From positions 91,873,777 through 91,937,776 of the forward strand of contig OX457062.1 of the NCBI GenBank assembly GCA_949752795.1: 64,000 nt of DNA. The letters run 5' to 3'. This stretch comes from Hyperoodon ampullatus (taxonomy: Eukaryota; Chordata; Mammalia; Artiodactyla; Ziphiidae). Positions within the stretch are counted from its first letter, which is position 1, and every line of letters begins with the position of its first letter. Both the position numbers and the translations under genes were made by a program. Below, piece by piece: positions 44,090 through 55,249 of this stretch. Below the pieces are notes generated by a model. That model searched no databases. It was not told where the DNA came from and saw only the letters and a list, made by a program, of their open reading frames with translations.

Positions 44090-44460
44090 CTTCATCCTTC
44101 TTTATTCCAGCCATGCCTATAGGCTTACTTCTCCTCAAAGGACCCATGCCTACTCATAAGCCTCCATGCCCTGTGCCACCTGTATCCTGTACGGAATATT
44201 TTTCCTCCTCCCTCTACTTTCCTCCAACTTGTCTACTCTCAGATCTTCAAGTCTTAGGTTGTGTCATCTTCCCTTCATGGTTTTCCCTCACCACTTCAGG
44301 CTGAGACTAGCCATCCTTTTCAGTATGCCCGCTGCATGGGCACCCTGATCATCGTGATTATCACATGATAATCACTAATCTGCTTGTCTTTCTCTGCCCA
44401 CCAGTCTCTAAAGACCTTGAGGGTTGAAGGTGTGCCTTCTATCTCTGGTGTTGAATGAAA
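44090..44460 (+). mobile_element. L2 3' region (second of three)
   Basis: 'aaagaccttgagggttgaag' followed by 'gtgttgaatgaaag' at the end fits an L2 terminus. The left part is diverged. Confidence 0.55.
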
Positions 44461-44479
44461 GCATCTCTGGCTATTTCCC

Positions 44480-44835
44480 CATATGCTCTTGTTGTACCAT
44501 ACAGACCCTGCCTTTCCCTCCCCTGAGTCTTTGTGTAGACTGTGTCTCTGCCTGGAATGCCTTTGACAATCTGCAAACTCCCTTCCACGTTCCTGCTCTG
44601 AGAAGCCTTTCAGTGCCCATTCCCCAGGCCAGCTGTGACAGTCCTTCCTCCCTGTTTCCACGATACCCCCAGTATACCACTTTACTGTTGGGTTTATGCC
44701 ACCTCAGTGCAATTCTTTGTTTCTACTATGCCACCACGACTCCGTAGACTATGAGCTTCTCGTTTTTGCACCCCCAAGGTCTAGAGAGTGTCTGGGGCAT
44801 ATCATTAAATATTTTCTGAAGAAAGGAATTAATGA
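44480..44835 (+). mobile_element. L2 3' region (third of three)
   Basis: 'tgtctctgcctggaatgcct', 'gactatgagcttctcgtttt' and the tail 'gtctggggcatatcattaaa' are the L2 3' segments in order. Confidence 0.75.
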
Positions 44836-44939
44836 CTAGCAAGAAAATAGCTTTCTATTCACCTCTCCTCTTATCAATTCCAAAGGACCTAGAGTCACCG
44901 TCAGTAAAAGCAAGAAAATACTAAATTGATTGCTAACAT

Positions 44940-45155
44940 ATATAGAGTGCTTACTATCTGCCATGTACTTTATAAGCATTCTCTCTTTTAATTATCCCAC
45001 AACCTTGTGATGTAGGGACTTGTACTGATGCCAGTTTGCAGGCGAGGAAATATGGGCTTAGGGAGATTAAGTCACTTGTCCAAGTAACCTTGGCAGAGCC
45101 AAGAAATGGAGCCAGGCCTGATAAACTCCGATGTTCTTAGCTATCCCTCTAGCCT
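44940..45155 (-). mobile_element. MIR
   Basis: 'agtgcttactatctgccatg', 'ttaattatcccacaaccttg' and 'agattaagtcacttgtccaa' are antisense MIR. Confidence 0.86.
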
Positions 45156-45840
45156 GATGTGACCTTCCTCTCTCTGACCAACTGCCCTCCTTCGGATCAG
45201 AAGCCCAATCCTGAGCACATGAACCTGGGCCTGCTGTGGGTAGCTTTGACTGTGGCCTTTGAGAGCACAATTAAGCCACCGGGCAGCCCCTGCCCAAAGC
45301 AAAAGGCCCCCATAGAACGGCCACCTGGCCTCTTGCTTGAGGTGTGGGACTGGCCAAAATCACCAGTTCCTCACTTACCCAGTGGAAGGCAAATCAAGGC
45401 AGCCCTTCATTGATTCCAGAAGTGTCTCTTTCATTTGTAAAATAATCCACAGTTTGACATTTAGGGATTTTCTTGCCAGTGGTGTGTGGCTACAATAACA
45501 GATGATGAACTGGTGTCTTTGAAAGCTCAATAAAAACACTTTTTAAATAAAGATTTTAAATTCTAAATTGACTGAGGAGTGAGGTGAGAATCCAGCTACA
45601 CCCCAGGGAGGGAAAACATCTTGGTGCAGTTTTTCTAACTTCATCCTCTGCACCAGGGATGGCACCACGGCTGCTCTTTCTTCACTCAAAGTTCTGTGTT
45701 GAAAGCATCTGAGGTAACAAAGGCCAGTTTCCTCGAGTTTGCACCCAAGGAAGTGAGATGAAATGCTGCTTGGCTGCAGTAGTTTTGGTCCAGAAAACAG
45801 CAACTTTCTCCTACAGAAACCAGCTTCAAATATTTGTATT
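45156..45840. other. No recognised feature
   Basis: Unique-looking DNA. Two AATAAA hexamers (45529-45556 region) have no gene context. Confidence 0.5.
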
Positions 45841-45855
45841 AAAGTTAGGAGGGGA

Positions 45856-46066
45856 GGGCTTCCCTGGTGGCGCAGTGGTTGAGAGTCTGCCTGCCGATGC
45901 AGGGGACACGGGTTCGTGCCACGGTCCGGGAAGATCCCACATGCCACGGAGCGGCTGGGCCCATGAGCCATGGCCACTGAGCCTGCGCGTCCGGAGCCTG
46001 TGCTCCGCAACAGGAGAGGCCACAACAGCGAGAGGCCCGGGTACCACAAAAAAAAAAAAAAAAAAA
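45856..46066 (+). mobile_element. Short GC-rich CHR SINE
   Basis: Full-length copy with a long A tail. The duplication aaagttaggagggga lies at 45841-45855 and 46067-46081. Confidence 0.95.
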
Positions 46067-46339
46067 AAAGTTAGGAGGGGAGAGAAGAAATAAGAGGCAC
46101 CTTATAAAAGTTCCTTCCTGCTTCTTGATGATGTTAACAGAATTCTCTGCAGGAAAGGCTCAGCACAGGCCTAGGGGCAGAACACGCAGCCATGTGGTTT
46201 CATTTTTCCAGTGATGAACCCCTCAGGAGAAACACTCCGTTTTGGAAAGAAAGGACAACAAGTTAACTGTGGCCTCGAATCCTGGGTTTCTTTTCATTTG
46301 TTGGAAATCAGCTTGGTCCAGGGAGGAAAAATCCTGGAA

Positions 46340-46510
46340 GGGGGAGGGATCCGGAAGACCTGGGATTTGGTTCTGGCTTTGCCACTTATTTGTTTTATGA
46401 CCTTGAAAGAATCATTTAAATGCTCTAGGCCTCAGCTTTTCACAGAAGTCAGGGGATCAGCCCCAGCTGTGACTAAGTTTCCTTTCAGCTCTGAAATTCT
46501 ATGATATTTG
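46340..46510 (+). mobile_element. MIR
   Basis: 'ggttctggctttgccactta' and 'tttgttttatgaccttgaaa' are sense MIR left half. The core is eroded. Confidence 0.75.
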
Positions 46511-47029
46511 GTAATGTATTATACAGAGCAAGATGACACATCTTAGGGCGTCACGTCCTACGGCAAACCCTCTTCCCGTAGCAGCGATGATTACATGGTG
46601 CCTACCCTCGGTCACTATGTCTTACAAATTAAGGCACAAAAATGCAAAATAGTGGACAAGGATGAGTTTCAGGGGGAGGAACAAATTTACTCAGCTCTCA
46701 TCGGCTCTTGTGAGCATGTATTTAAATCTGAGTGGCTAGTGGGTCACTCAATATGTCTGCACGTTAGAAGACCAGGTCTTGGCCAGGGATGCTCAAGACA
46801 GAGGCAGTCTGGGGACAGCAGGACCCCAATCTGTGGGTCGGTGGCTGCCTTACCTGATCAGCTTACGCGCTGGCTGAGCGGACGTGCCACAGTGGCTTCT
46901 TGTATAACCTTCTTTCCACTGACCTTCAGATAGTCTAACACAGTTAAACCACACAGGCCTCAAAAACCCTGAGAATGTAATTCTAGTTTTTGGCAGTTAA
47001 CTTAAGAAAATAATCAGGCGTGAAGTAAG
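46511..47029. other. No recognised feature
   Basis: Unique-looking DNA. A 112-codon open frame from 46595 shows no recognisable domain. Confidence 0.45.
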
Positions 47030-47185
47030 CTAATACTAAGGTACTGTTTATGCAGAGCTCGTTGTGTGCAGGGCACTGTGCTAAGTACTTTATATATATT
47101 ATTCTATATAATCCTCACGGCAGGGCTTTGAAATGGGTACTATTATCCCCATTTTACAAAACATAAAACCAAGGCTTTTAATCTC
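47030..47185 (-). mobile_element. MIR
   Basis: 'gggcactgtgctaagtactt' and 'actattatccccattttaca' are antisense MIR left flank and core. Confidence 0.85.
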
Positions 47186-47189
47186 GCTC

Positions 47190-47480
47190 TGCTATTCAGG
47201 ACACAGACATTTTTGTGTAAGAATGTTCATCGCAACAAAATGACCCAGATTTCCAAAACTAGGGAATCGATTAAATGGTATATTCATCTAATGGCATTCT
47301 AGAAATGCATGCGATACTACGTGAGAATAACTAATGACATAAAAAAATGTTTGCAGCAGATAACTAAATAATAATCCCAACTTTGTTTAATTTACATATA
47401 ACTATATATACTATGGTATTCGTTCCTATTTGTTTCTTCTATATTTTCCAAAATTTACATAGTAAGCATATATCACTTTT
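47190..47480 (+). mobile_element. Ancient L1 (L1ME-like) 3' end
   Basis: 'gaatgttcatcgcaacaaaa', 'gggaatcgattaaatggtat' and 'tagaaatgcatgcgatacta' match the end of an old L1. Confidence 0.6.
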
Positions 47481-48015
47481 TAAACTGTGGGGCTATTTAA
47501 AGGCCCATCACAAATAATCAAAAGCCCATCCCCATCCATGTTGGTGTCTGGATTCTACAGAAACACCCTAACAGATTCAGTTTCTATACAGCAGACATCT
47601 CCCCAGTCTTCTGACTGGGTCCCGTCAGCTGCTCCTCTTATTCCTCAGGCACGCGGTGCATGAATGTAGGATTGAGTAGAATTTTAAAGCAGATGAACAG
47701 TTCTTTCTTGAAGGTTGTGGCTCCTGCAGTGCCATTTGGTCCAGATCACTGTGCCCTAAAGAAGTCAGGCAGTGAACCCAAAATGAAATGACCAACTAAA
47801 ACAAAACAGAATGCATGAACACTCTCCACTCAATTATTATTATTGTTGTTATCATTATTTCTAGCAGTAGTAGTTATTTAAATGAGGCATTTGTGTCAGG
47901 ATAGGAAGAAGAGCTAATACAGAGTTGGCTTCATGACTTGGAAAATTCTCTCAGCTTGCAGAACTGGGAGTGCCCGGAAGATGGCTGTGGAGAAGTGACA
48001 AGACTCTGAGGGGTG
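47481..48015. other. No recognised feature
   Basis: Contains a short (ATT/GTT)n-rich patch at 47833-47880. No gene recognised. Confidence 0.5.
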
Positions 48016-48019
48016 GGAG

Positions 48020-48300
48020 AAAGAACATGGGCTCTGGCTTCAGGGAGACTTGGGTTAGAATCCTGATCCCAGGGTATTCCCTGGCAGTCCAGTAGTTAGG
48101 ACTCTGTGCTTTCGCTGCAGGGGGCTCAGGTTTGATCCCTGGTCAGGGAATTTAAAGCCCACAAGCCATGCAGCATGGCCAAAAAAAAAAGAATCCTGAT
48201 CCCATTTACTAACTGAGTGACACTGGGCAAATCCTTAACTTTCTCATCTGTAAAATGGGTGCAAAGGGGCTCTTGAAAGCATAGTAGGAAACAGGCAGTT
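48020..48300 (+). mobile_element. MIR split by a SINE
   Basis: 'gaacatgggctctggcttca' and 'cttgggttagaatcctgatc' before the SINE, and 'tttactaactgagtgacact' with 'ctcatctgtaaaatgggtgc' after it, read as one sense MIR. Confidence 0.9.
48072..48189 (+). mobile_element. Short tRNA-derived SINE (CHR/Bov-tA-like)
   Basis: 'ggtattccctggcagtccag' head and B box gtttgatccc. The 15-bp perfect duplication agaatcctgatccca lies at 48057-48071 and 48190-48204. It is inserted cleanly in the MIR. Confidence 0.95.
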
Positions 48301-49599
48301 GGTGTTTAATATCTTTCTCCCAGCCCCTCCTCACCCATCCTCTCTCCAGCACAACACACCTGTTCTCCATCATCCTCAAGTTCCAAAATCTACCCCCTGC
48401 AGGAGTGGAGCAAAAAAACCTCCTTTGGAAAACCAGTGTTGTGAAGGACCATCTCAAATGGAAGGTTTGAATCAAAGTGCCAAGCCATTTAATCAGTCAT
48501 CACGGCCACCTGAAATTCAGGCAGGATCCCAAACAGATGGTAAACTGCCATGCTACGCACACCTGGAGATGTCATGACCTTATCGTATTTGTTAGACGCT
48601 CCTCAGGTGTCAAAGGTGATGGTATCAAAACCACCTACCATTTGTGTGGCTTGGGATAAACTTGCAATTGCACCTCACCTCAGTGGAGGTATAAAAAATT
48701 GGAAACAGCTTCATTTTACTTAAGGAAAAATAGCTCACTCATAGAGCTTGGTCAGCACACGGGAAGAGGAGGTGGGGGAAGAAGGGTCTTAAGGGGAAGG
48801 AGGAAGCCAGTGCCTGGACTAGTTATTGCAATGAGGCATTTGTGGCAGGAAAGGGAGAGGACACAGAATATTCTAGTCTCTACTCTCCCCTCAATATCCA
48901 CTAACCCCAGCTCTATTCGTGTGCCCAGAGGGCCTTTCCACCAAGGCCACCCGCTCTTTCCCCATACATCAGGGCCAAGCCTTGCTCACCCTGCGCGCAT
49001 CCAGCCTCGAAATGTTTTGTCATCGTTTTCTGAACATTTAAGACCACCTTAGCCCCATTTCAACCTCTGTTACACATCTCCCACTGCAGTCACGGCGCCC
49101 CTGGGTTCCCATGAGGGAACCAGTGCTCCTGGCTCCAAGCCCTGAAGTCAGGCAGGGCACTGTGCATCCTCACAGAGTGGACACGTGTCTTGCTGCTTCT
49201 ACCCTAGGTCCTGTGTTGGCCGGTTTTCTTACTGACTCTTCCTTCACATGGGCATTTATCGTCTCTAATTTGACTTGACTCAGCTCGTTAGAGAGAAAGT
49301 CTGCTTCTCTGGGATCCCCTTAGGGTTTGTCTGGCTGGCTTTCCACTGGGCACATAAACAGCCCCCAGTATTGTGTGTCTCCTAAGGACCCCAGCCGCAT
49401 CAGGTTGAAGCTGGGGTGAGACTTCCCCAGAGGGCTTGCCAAATGGCCTGGGATGAACCCTGCTCCTTGTTGGTTTTGTTTTCCATGAGCAGAGACAACA
49501 GAGGGGCCTGGTGGCCTGCAGCATGTTGCACCAGGGGGCGCGGTTTAAGGCCCAGGGAGGCCCGGGGTCAGTGCCTCCTTGCTCCACCCTGGGACCTTT
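48301..49599. other. No recognised feature
   Basis: Unique-looking DNA. The left end may include L2 traces. No exon recognised. Confidence 0.45.
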
Positions 49600-49745
49600 G
49601 TACAACTCACTCAGCTCTCAGAGCCCCAGTTTCCTCATCGAGAAACGGTGGTAACAGTATCTGTTCTGCCTTCACCTTAACAGGGTTGCAGTGAAGCTCA
49701 AGGAAGAGAATACAAACAGAAATGCTTTGCAAACTGTAGTGCGCT
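49600..49745 (+). mobile_element. MIR fragment
   Basis: 'cagagccccagtttcctcat' then 'cgagaaacggtggtaacagt' and 'agggttgcagtgaagctcaa' are sense MIR core. Confidence 0.78.
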
Positions 49746-50500
49746 GTAAGGATGAGAGGTTCCATCGTTATCACAAGGATGCATCTGGTCATAAGACATT
49801 ACATGTTAATAAGCCCGTTCCTGCATATAATCTGGACCACTCATGGGAGGAAACGTTCAGAGGGAAACACTACCCCAAATAAGAAGAATAGGGAGTGGAC
49901 AAAGATGAATACACTAAGTAATTCTAGGATATTTCTGGAGCATATGCCCTGGCAAACTCTTCTAGACAGTAGGATCAGGGTGATGAAGGAGACAGTCAAG
50001 GTCCTTGCTCTCAGTCCCACTCAGCAGAGAATAAGCAAGCAAGCAAGCAAACAAACAAACAAAAAACAAGGTCAGTTGTCCTCCCACTGTGGGCACAAAT
50101 GGGCTTTCACCTTCTCCATTTCCCTGTTCTGGGGCTGCAGGAAGGTTGGCTGCACACTCAGTGTTAATCCAAGGAGAACACCCAGAATTGGTGAAAGAAA
50201 AAAGTTACCTTCCCCAACAGGATAAGATACACAATTTCAGACACATGAAGATGTGTTGGTTCTTTATATTTTTGGCAAAGTGACAGCAAAATGAAATGCT
50301 GATGAGCCAGAGATGTTAAAAAATGAGAGATCTGGACAAGCGATTTTCCAGTTATAGGAGGGTTTCTAGCATCAGCTGGGAATCCTTGTTGAAATCTTAA
50401 AAAAGGAAAATCAGCCTGTATCACTTTGAGTTCCTCTCCGTTTTTCTAAATGCAGAATGTTGAACCAAATAATTTTCAGTTTTAAAACTGTTCATACTTC
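49746..50500. other. No recognised feature apart from a simple repeat
   Basis: Contains (AAGC)n/(AAAC)n at 50034-50066. A 157-codon frame (49752-50225) runs through this low-complexity repeat and is not credible as a gene. Confidence 0.5.
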
Positions 50501-50504
50501 TTCA

Positions 50505-50765
50505 TTCATAATATACCACTTCCTCCAAGAAGCCTCCCATCACCCAGCAAAATTAATACCGCCTTCTCTGCAGCTCTATCATCTGTCAGTAACTCCACAC
50601 AGCAGTTTCACAATATACCATCACCCTGAATTATAAGTTTGTCCCTCACTAGAGGAAAAGCATCCCCAGCCGGGGCTGCAGTTTATTTGATTGTGAATCC
50701 CTGACACCTCATTATCATGGAGGACATATGGCAGGTACTTGATACATGCTTACTCACGAGGTCAC
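50505..50765 (+). mobile_element. L2 3' end
   Basis: 'cttcctccaagaagcctccc', 'cagccggggctgcagtttat' and 'atggcaggtacttgatacat' follow the L2 terminal order. Confidence 0.75.
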
Positions 50766-50974
50766 TTCTCACTGGCCCACTGTGTATCTACAGCCAATGT
50801 ACGTGAATGTGAACACAGTCGCTAGTTGCAACTCTGCAAGTTGGTTTAATAAGACAAATGTCCCATCTTCACTTGGTCTTCAGTGATTCTCCCACAAGGA
50901 CTTGTGCTTTATCTGGTGTCTCATCAAGAGTTCCTAGCAGGTGAGGTTTTGATCCATATAAAATCTATATTAAA

Positions 50975-51264
50975 GGGAATTCCCTGGTGGCACAGTGGTT
51001 AAGAATCTACCTGCCAATGCAGGGGCACGGGTTCAAGCCCTGGTCTGGGAAGATCCCACATGCTGCAGAGCAACTAAGACCGTGTGCCACAACCACTGAA
51101 GCCAGCGTGCCTAGAGCCTGTGCTCTGCATCAAGAGAAGCCACCGCAATGAGAAGCCCGCGCACTGCAACGAAGAGTAGCCCCGCTTGCTGCAACTAGAG
51201 AAAGCCCATGTGCAGCAACAAAGACCCAATGCAGCCAAAAATTAATTAATTAATTAATTTTTAA
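50975..51264 (+). mobile_element. Long-type CHR SINE
   Basis: 'gggaattccctggtggcaca' head, fewer internal modules than usual, end 'gacccaatgcagcc' and an (AATT)n tail. The duplication aaatctatattaaa at 50961-50974 has a copy with two mismatches at 51265-51278. Confidence 0.93.
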
Positions 51265-51329
51265 AAATCTACGTTAAAAATGGATAGTTTCCTCTTGATC
51301 TAACTATCAATTTATAAGAACTATCAGAA

Positions 51330-51875
51330 AAAGATGTCCCATGACATCCTGGGGCTACCTACAGCAAAATCCAGATGACGGGAAACTACAGACACACAAC
51401 CTAGTTTCATTGACAAAAAAACTACAAATAAAAAAAAATAAGAGAAGGGCAGGAAGGGAGGGTAGCCACACTAAGAGGCATATCTGTCAATTCATGTAGG
51501 AACCTTATTTGAATCCTGGTTCACACAAAAAAAATACTTTTAAAAAACATTATAAGGAAATAGAGGATATGTGATCACTGACTGGATATTTGATATTACA
51601 TAATTATTTGGTTTTTAGGTGTGATCATGATCCTGCAGTTATATTTTAAGGAGAGTTGTAATCTCTTAGTGGCACATATGGAAATATTTACAGATGAAAT
51701 GATACATCTAGGATTTAATTCAAAACAATCTGGAGGAGGGTGGAGAAATGTGTGGTATAGATGAAAAAAAACCAGGCAGGAATGGCTAGATACATTGTTT
51801 CATTAATACCACTCTTGCTACCTTTACGTAAGTTTGAAAATTACTATTAAATTTTTTAACAATCAGTACTTCATT
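51330..51875 (+). mobile_element. Ancient L1 (L1M) 3' UTR
   Basis: 'actgactggatatttgatat', 'tttttaggtgtgatcatgat', 'gatgaaatgatacatctagg' and 'acctttacgtaagtttgaaa' match an L1M 3' UTR in sense. Confidence 0.78.
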
Positions 51876-52179
51876 AAATTTTCGATCTGGTGAATTCTAT
51901 AGAGCAGGATCCTCCATGACAGTGCTGTGCTGGGTACTGGCCCCTCTTGGGGGGTGGGGGCAGGGCAGGCTGCAGACAGCCCAGGGCTGGGTTACTCCTC
52001 TTGCCCTGCAGAGAGAGCAGATCCCCGGGTCCTGATTCATGTTTTCCTCAGAGAAGCTACTGGTTAGAGAGAAATGTGTATCTCAGGCTCTGGGAACCCA
52101 AAGAAAGGAAAGGAAGGATTTCTCCACTTCTCCTATGAAAAAATAAAAGCCCAGGAAAGGCAGACTGGAAAGAATTTGG

Positions 52180-52330
52180 GATTTGGAGTCAGAAGTTTTG
52201 GATTCCCTCCTTGCCACCCAACTAGGACCAGTGAACTTCTCAGTGCCTCAATGTCCTCATCTCTAAAATGGGAATATGACTACCCTCCATGTCAAAGAAC
52301 TGTGCTGAGGATTAGAGGAGATCTCGCCTG
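52180..52330 (+). mobile_element. MIR
   Basis: 'ggatttggagtcagaagttt', 'cctcatctctaaaatgggaa' and 'gtgctgaggattagagga' are sense MIR. Confidence 0.85.
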
Positions 52331-52337
52331 GGAAGAT

Positions 52338-52425
52338 GAGAGGCAGTGTGGTGCGGTGGGTCAGAGACTTGGGTCTGAACGGTGGCTCCATCGTACCAGC
52401 CACACGGTCAAGTTCTAAATAAATG
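52338..52425 (+). mobile_element. Second MIR start
   Basis: 'gaggcagtgtggtgcggtgg' followed by 'gacttgggtctgaacggtgg' is the left end of another sense MIR, directly after the previous one. Confidence 0.65.
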
Positions 52426-53487
52426 AAAACTATTATAATTAATTATTTAAGAAAAAGCAATTTGTTCAAGGCCTCAAAGTAAGTCACCAGGGCACTACTC
52501 AGCAGGAGAATCTGCACTCAGCCGTCCTCCCCACTCACCCTCTGAGCTTCCCTTGTGGCTGTATCTGGGCAGCTGATTCACCACCTGTCACTTTTTGGAC
52601 AGAGCAGGGAGGATGGAGAGGAGGAGCTGGGGAATCGTGTTCTGACAGCTGGGCCACCCCAGCGGGGGCAGCGATGAATCAGCCTTGCTGCTGCCATGCT
52701 CAGCACACGAGGCTTCCCGAGCCGAGGCCAGGCATCCAGGATGCTCTGACCAAGCCTTGTTGTGTGATGGCCATAGATGGCCACCCTTTGTGCCTTCTCC
52801 CCTGCAGCACCCAGTAACTTCACAGGCTTCTCCCAGCTTCCGAGTAGAAACACATTTTTCCCAGCCCTGCCGGGATCAAGCTAACAAGAGGGATGTGTAT
52901 GCGTGGGCACGTGCGTATATGCATGTATAAGAGTATGCATATGAACCTACGCCTGTTACCTCAGTGGGGCAGTGCACTGTCTCAGTGCCATAGTGGAAGA
53001 ACAGAGAACAGGACACCCAAACAATGATGGCCAGACCCCACTTGCCCAGGCCCTGCTTTATTTAGAGGTGAGCTCAGCTATGATCTCAGAGGACCTCCCT
53101 GCAGTGTGATTTCCAAGTGGAGTATTCAGTTTGGCTGATCGAAGACCTATATTCTGAATCTCATCATTGTCTTTCTGTGTCCAAAGACAAAGCACTAGAG
53201 GTACAAGGAGGCAAAAACACCATTTCCTTTGTGAGTGACTGTTTCTGTTTGACTAAGGAAACAAGAAAAAGGACCACAGGTAGGGATATGTATTTATGGA
53301 GAATGTGGAATTTATTGGTAGATTTTTTTTTCTTCTCATTTACAGTGTCTTGGATTTTGCTCTAAGAATCCCTTAGGCTTCCTCCAGTTTAGGATAAGAA
53401 AACAAGTGGAGCCCTGGATTCGTTCTATTATGCTTTTAAACAACTATTATAATGAATGACATTAATTACTAGGAACAGGCAAGATTT
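52426..53487. other. No recognised feature
   Basis: Unique-looking DNA with an alternating purine/pyrimidine patch at 52893-52945 (tgtatgcgtgggcacgtgcg and onward). Confidence 0.5.
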
Positions 53488-53503
53488 AAATAAAAACAAA
53501 TAA

Positions 53504-53922
53504 GGAGACTTCCCCGGTGGTCCAGTGGTAAAGAATCTGCCTTCCAGTGCAGGGGACGCAGGTTCAATCCCTGGTGGAGGAACTAAGATCCCACATGCCT
53601 TGCCTGCACGCCACAACTACTGAGCTTGCACGCCTCAACAAGAGAGTCCGCGTGCCACTAACTACAGAGCCCACGCACCCTGGAGCCCATGCGCCACAAC
53701 TAGAGAGAGAAAACCTGCATGCTGCAACTAGAGAAAAGCCCGAGCAGAGCGCCGCAATGAAGAGCCCACACACCGCAACGAAAAAGACCTCACATGCCTC
53801 AACGAAGATCCCGCGTGCTGCAACTAAGACCTGATGCAGCCAAAAATAAAAAAGAAAGAAAATTAAAAAAAAATAAAATAAAAAACATTTGACCTTATAA
53901 ATAAATTCATACTTATATAAAT
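53504..53922 (+). mobile_element. Divergent long SINE with extra 3' sequence
   Basis: 'ggagacttccccggtggtcc' head, B box gttcaatccc, irregular 'cgccacaactac' modules, end 'gacctgatgcagcc' and an A-rich tail to 53885. About 33 bp of non-A sequence then precedes the right copy of aaataaaaacaaataa (53923-53938; left copy 53488-53503). Confidence 0.85.
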
Positions 53923-54153
53923 AAATAAAAACAAATAACGTACATATGAAATGATGTCTAGGCAAACTTCATTTGCTATCAAGCAGCACCTAATCTAACT
54001 TTAATTTTTCTAAATAAAAAAAGAGCTTTGATATCTTATTTCAGATGTTGAAAAGTCTAGAGTTTTGCTCTGCATAATACATTTTCCCAGCACAAGCCGC
54101 TCAAGAGTATTTGGCTCTGTGGAAGTAGCTTTGACATTAAAAAGCCCTTAACT

Positions 54154-54354
54154 GGGCTTCCCTGGTGGCGCAGTGGTTGAGAGTCCGCCTGCTGATGCAG
54201 GGGACACGGGTTCGTGCCCCGGTCCGGGAGGATCCCACATGCCGCGGAGCAGCTGGGCCCGTGAGCCATGGCCGCTGAGCCTGCGCGTCCGGAGCCTGTG
54301 CTCCGCAACGGGAGAGGCCACAACAGTGAGAGGCCCGCATACCGCAAAAAAAAA
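54154..54354 (+). mobile_element. Short GC-rich CHR SINE
   Basis: Full-length, near-consensus copy. The perfect duplication aaaagcccttaact lies at 54140-54153 and 54355-54368. The preceding att fits the TT|AAAA nick. Confidence 0.96.
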
Positions 54355-54509
54355 AAAAGCCCTTAACTAATTGTAACTTATCAGAAAGAAAAAGTCAATT
54401 TGCCTTTTAAGCATTCCTTATTCTGCTGCAGTTGTGGAGAAAAAACAGGGCTCTAGTTCTTTCAGATTGCTTATACATGGAACAGGGGATGAGTGTTTTC
54501 GTGGAAATA

Positions 54510-54625
54510 AGCAAGCCTGTGTTTGAGTCCTAACCAGTCCTAACCAGCTGTGTTTCTTTGAGCAGGTCAGTCTCTCTCTCTGGGCCTCCATTTCTTCATC
54601 TGAAAAATAAAGGTTTGGCTTGGAT
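54510..54625 (+). mobile_element. MIR fragment
   Basis: 'gctgtgtttctttgagcagg' and 'ccatttcttcatctgaaaaa' are sense MIR. An 11-12 bp local duplication (agtcctaacc) is included. Confidence 0.72.
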
Positions 54626-54711
54626 GTCATTCCCAGCTTATTGGATTTTCACAATAAAGCATAAAGATCAGGAGGTATTACTTGAAGGCAGAGGATCAGA
54701 ATCCTATAGAT

Positions 54712-55042
54712 CAAGGGTCAGCAAACTACAGCCCATGGTCAAATCCAGCCTGCTTGCCTGCTTTTATACAACCTGCCAGCTAAGAATGGTATTTACATTT
54801 TTAAATGGATGAAAAAATCAAAAGAAGAAGAATATTTTGTGACAGGTGAAAATGACGTGAAATTCAAATTTCAGTGCCCATAAATAAACTTTTATCAGAA
54901 CGGAGCCACCTCATTTGTTTACATATTGTCTGTCTGCTTTTGCACTACAAAGGCAAGGCTAAATAGTTGTCACAGAGACGGTGTGGCTGGCAAAACCTAA
55001 AATATTTACTCTCTGGCTCTTTACAAAGTTTGCTGACCCTTG
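54712..55042. mobile_element. Non-autonomous hAT transposon with perfect ends
   Basis: A 331-bp element with perfect 16-bp inverted termini (caagggtcagcaaact ... agtttgctgacccttg) and a perfect 8-bp target duplication, ctatagat, at 54704-54711 and 55043-55050. An 8-bp duplication is the hAT rule. The body (kept 'tttacatattgtctgtctgc') is a widespread mammalian MER family whose name I cannot give with certainty. It encodes no transposase. Confidence 0.9.
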
Positions 55043-55050
55043 CTATAGAT

Positions 55051-55205
55051 CAGTACGGCTCCAACTTTAAGGTACATCCCAATCACCTAGGGATTTTATT
55101 AACAGTAGATTCTGATTTAGTGGGTTTGGGGTGGAGCTCAGATTCTGCATTTCTAACTAGCTCCTGGGTGGTGCTAAAGCCACTGGTCTGGGGACCACAT
55201 TTTGT
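55051..55205 (+). mobile_element. MER5A-like hAT element
   Basis: 'cggctccaactttaaggtac', 'atcccaatcacctagggatt' and 'ctaactagctcctgggtggt' follow the MER5A consensus, ending 'ggggaccacattttg'. It directly abuts the hAT MITE, which inserted at its left edge. Confidence 0.82.
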
Positions 55206-55249
55206 ATGACGAGGCTGGGCTCTATTAGACAAACCTGGTTATGCCATGT

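Noticed and set aside
50034..50066. Possible direct-repeat array
   Set aside because: It is a simple AAGC/AAAC microsatellite with no spacers, so not CRISPR-like.
52893..52945. Alternating purine-pyrimidine tract as Z-DNA-forming regulatory site
   Set aside because: The alternation is interrupted and short. No promoter context is visible.
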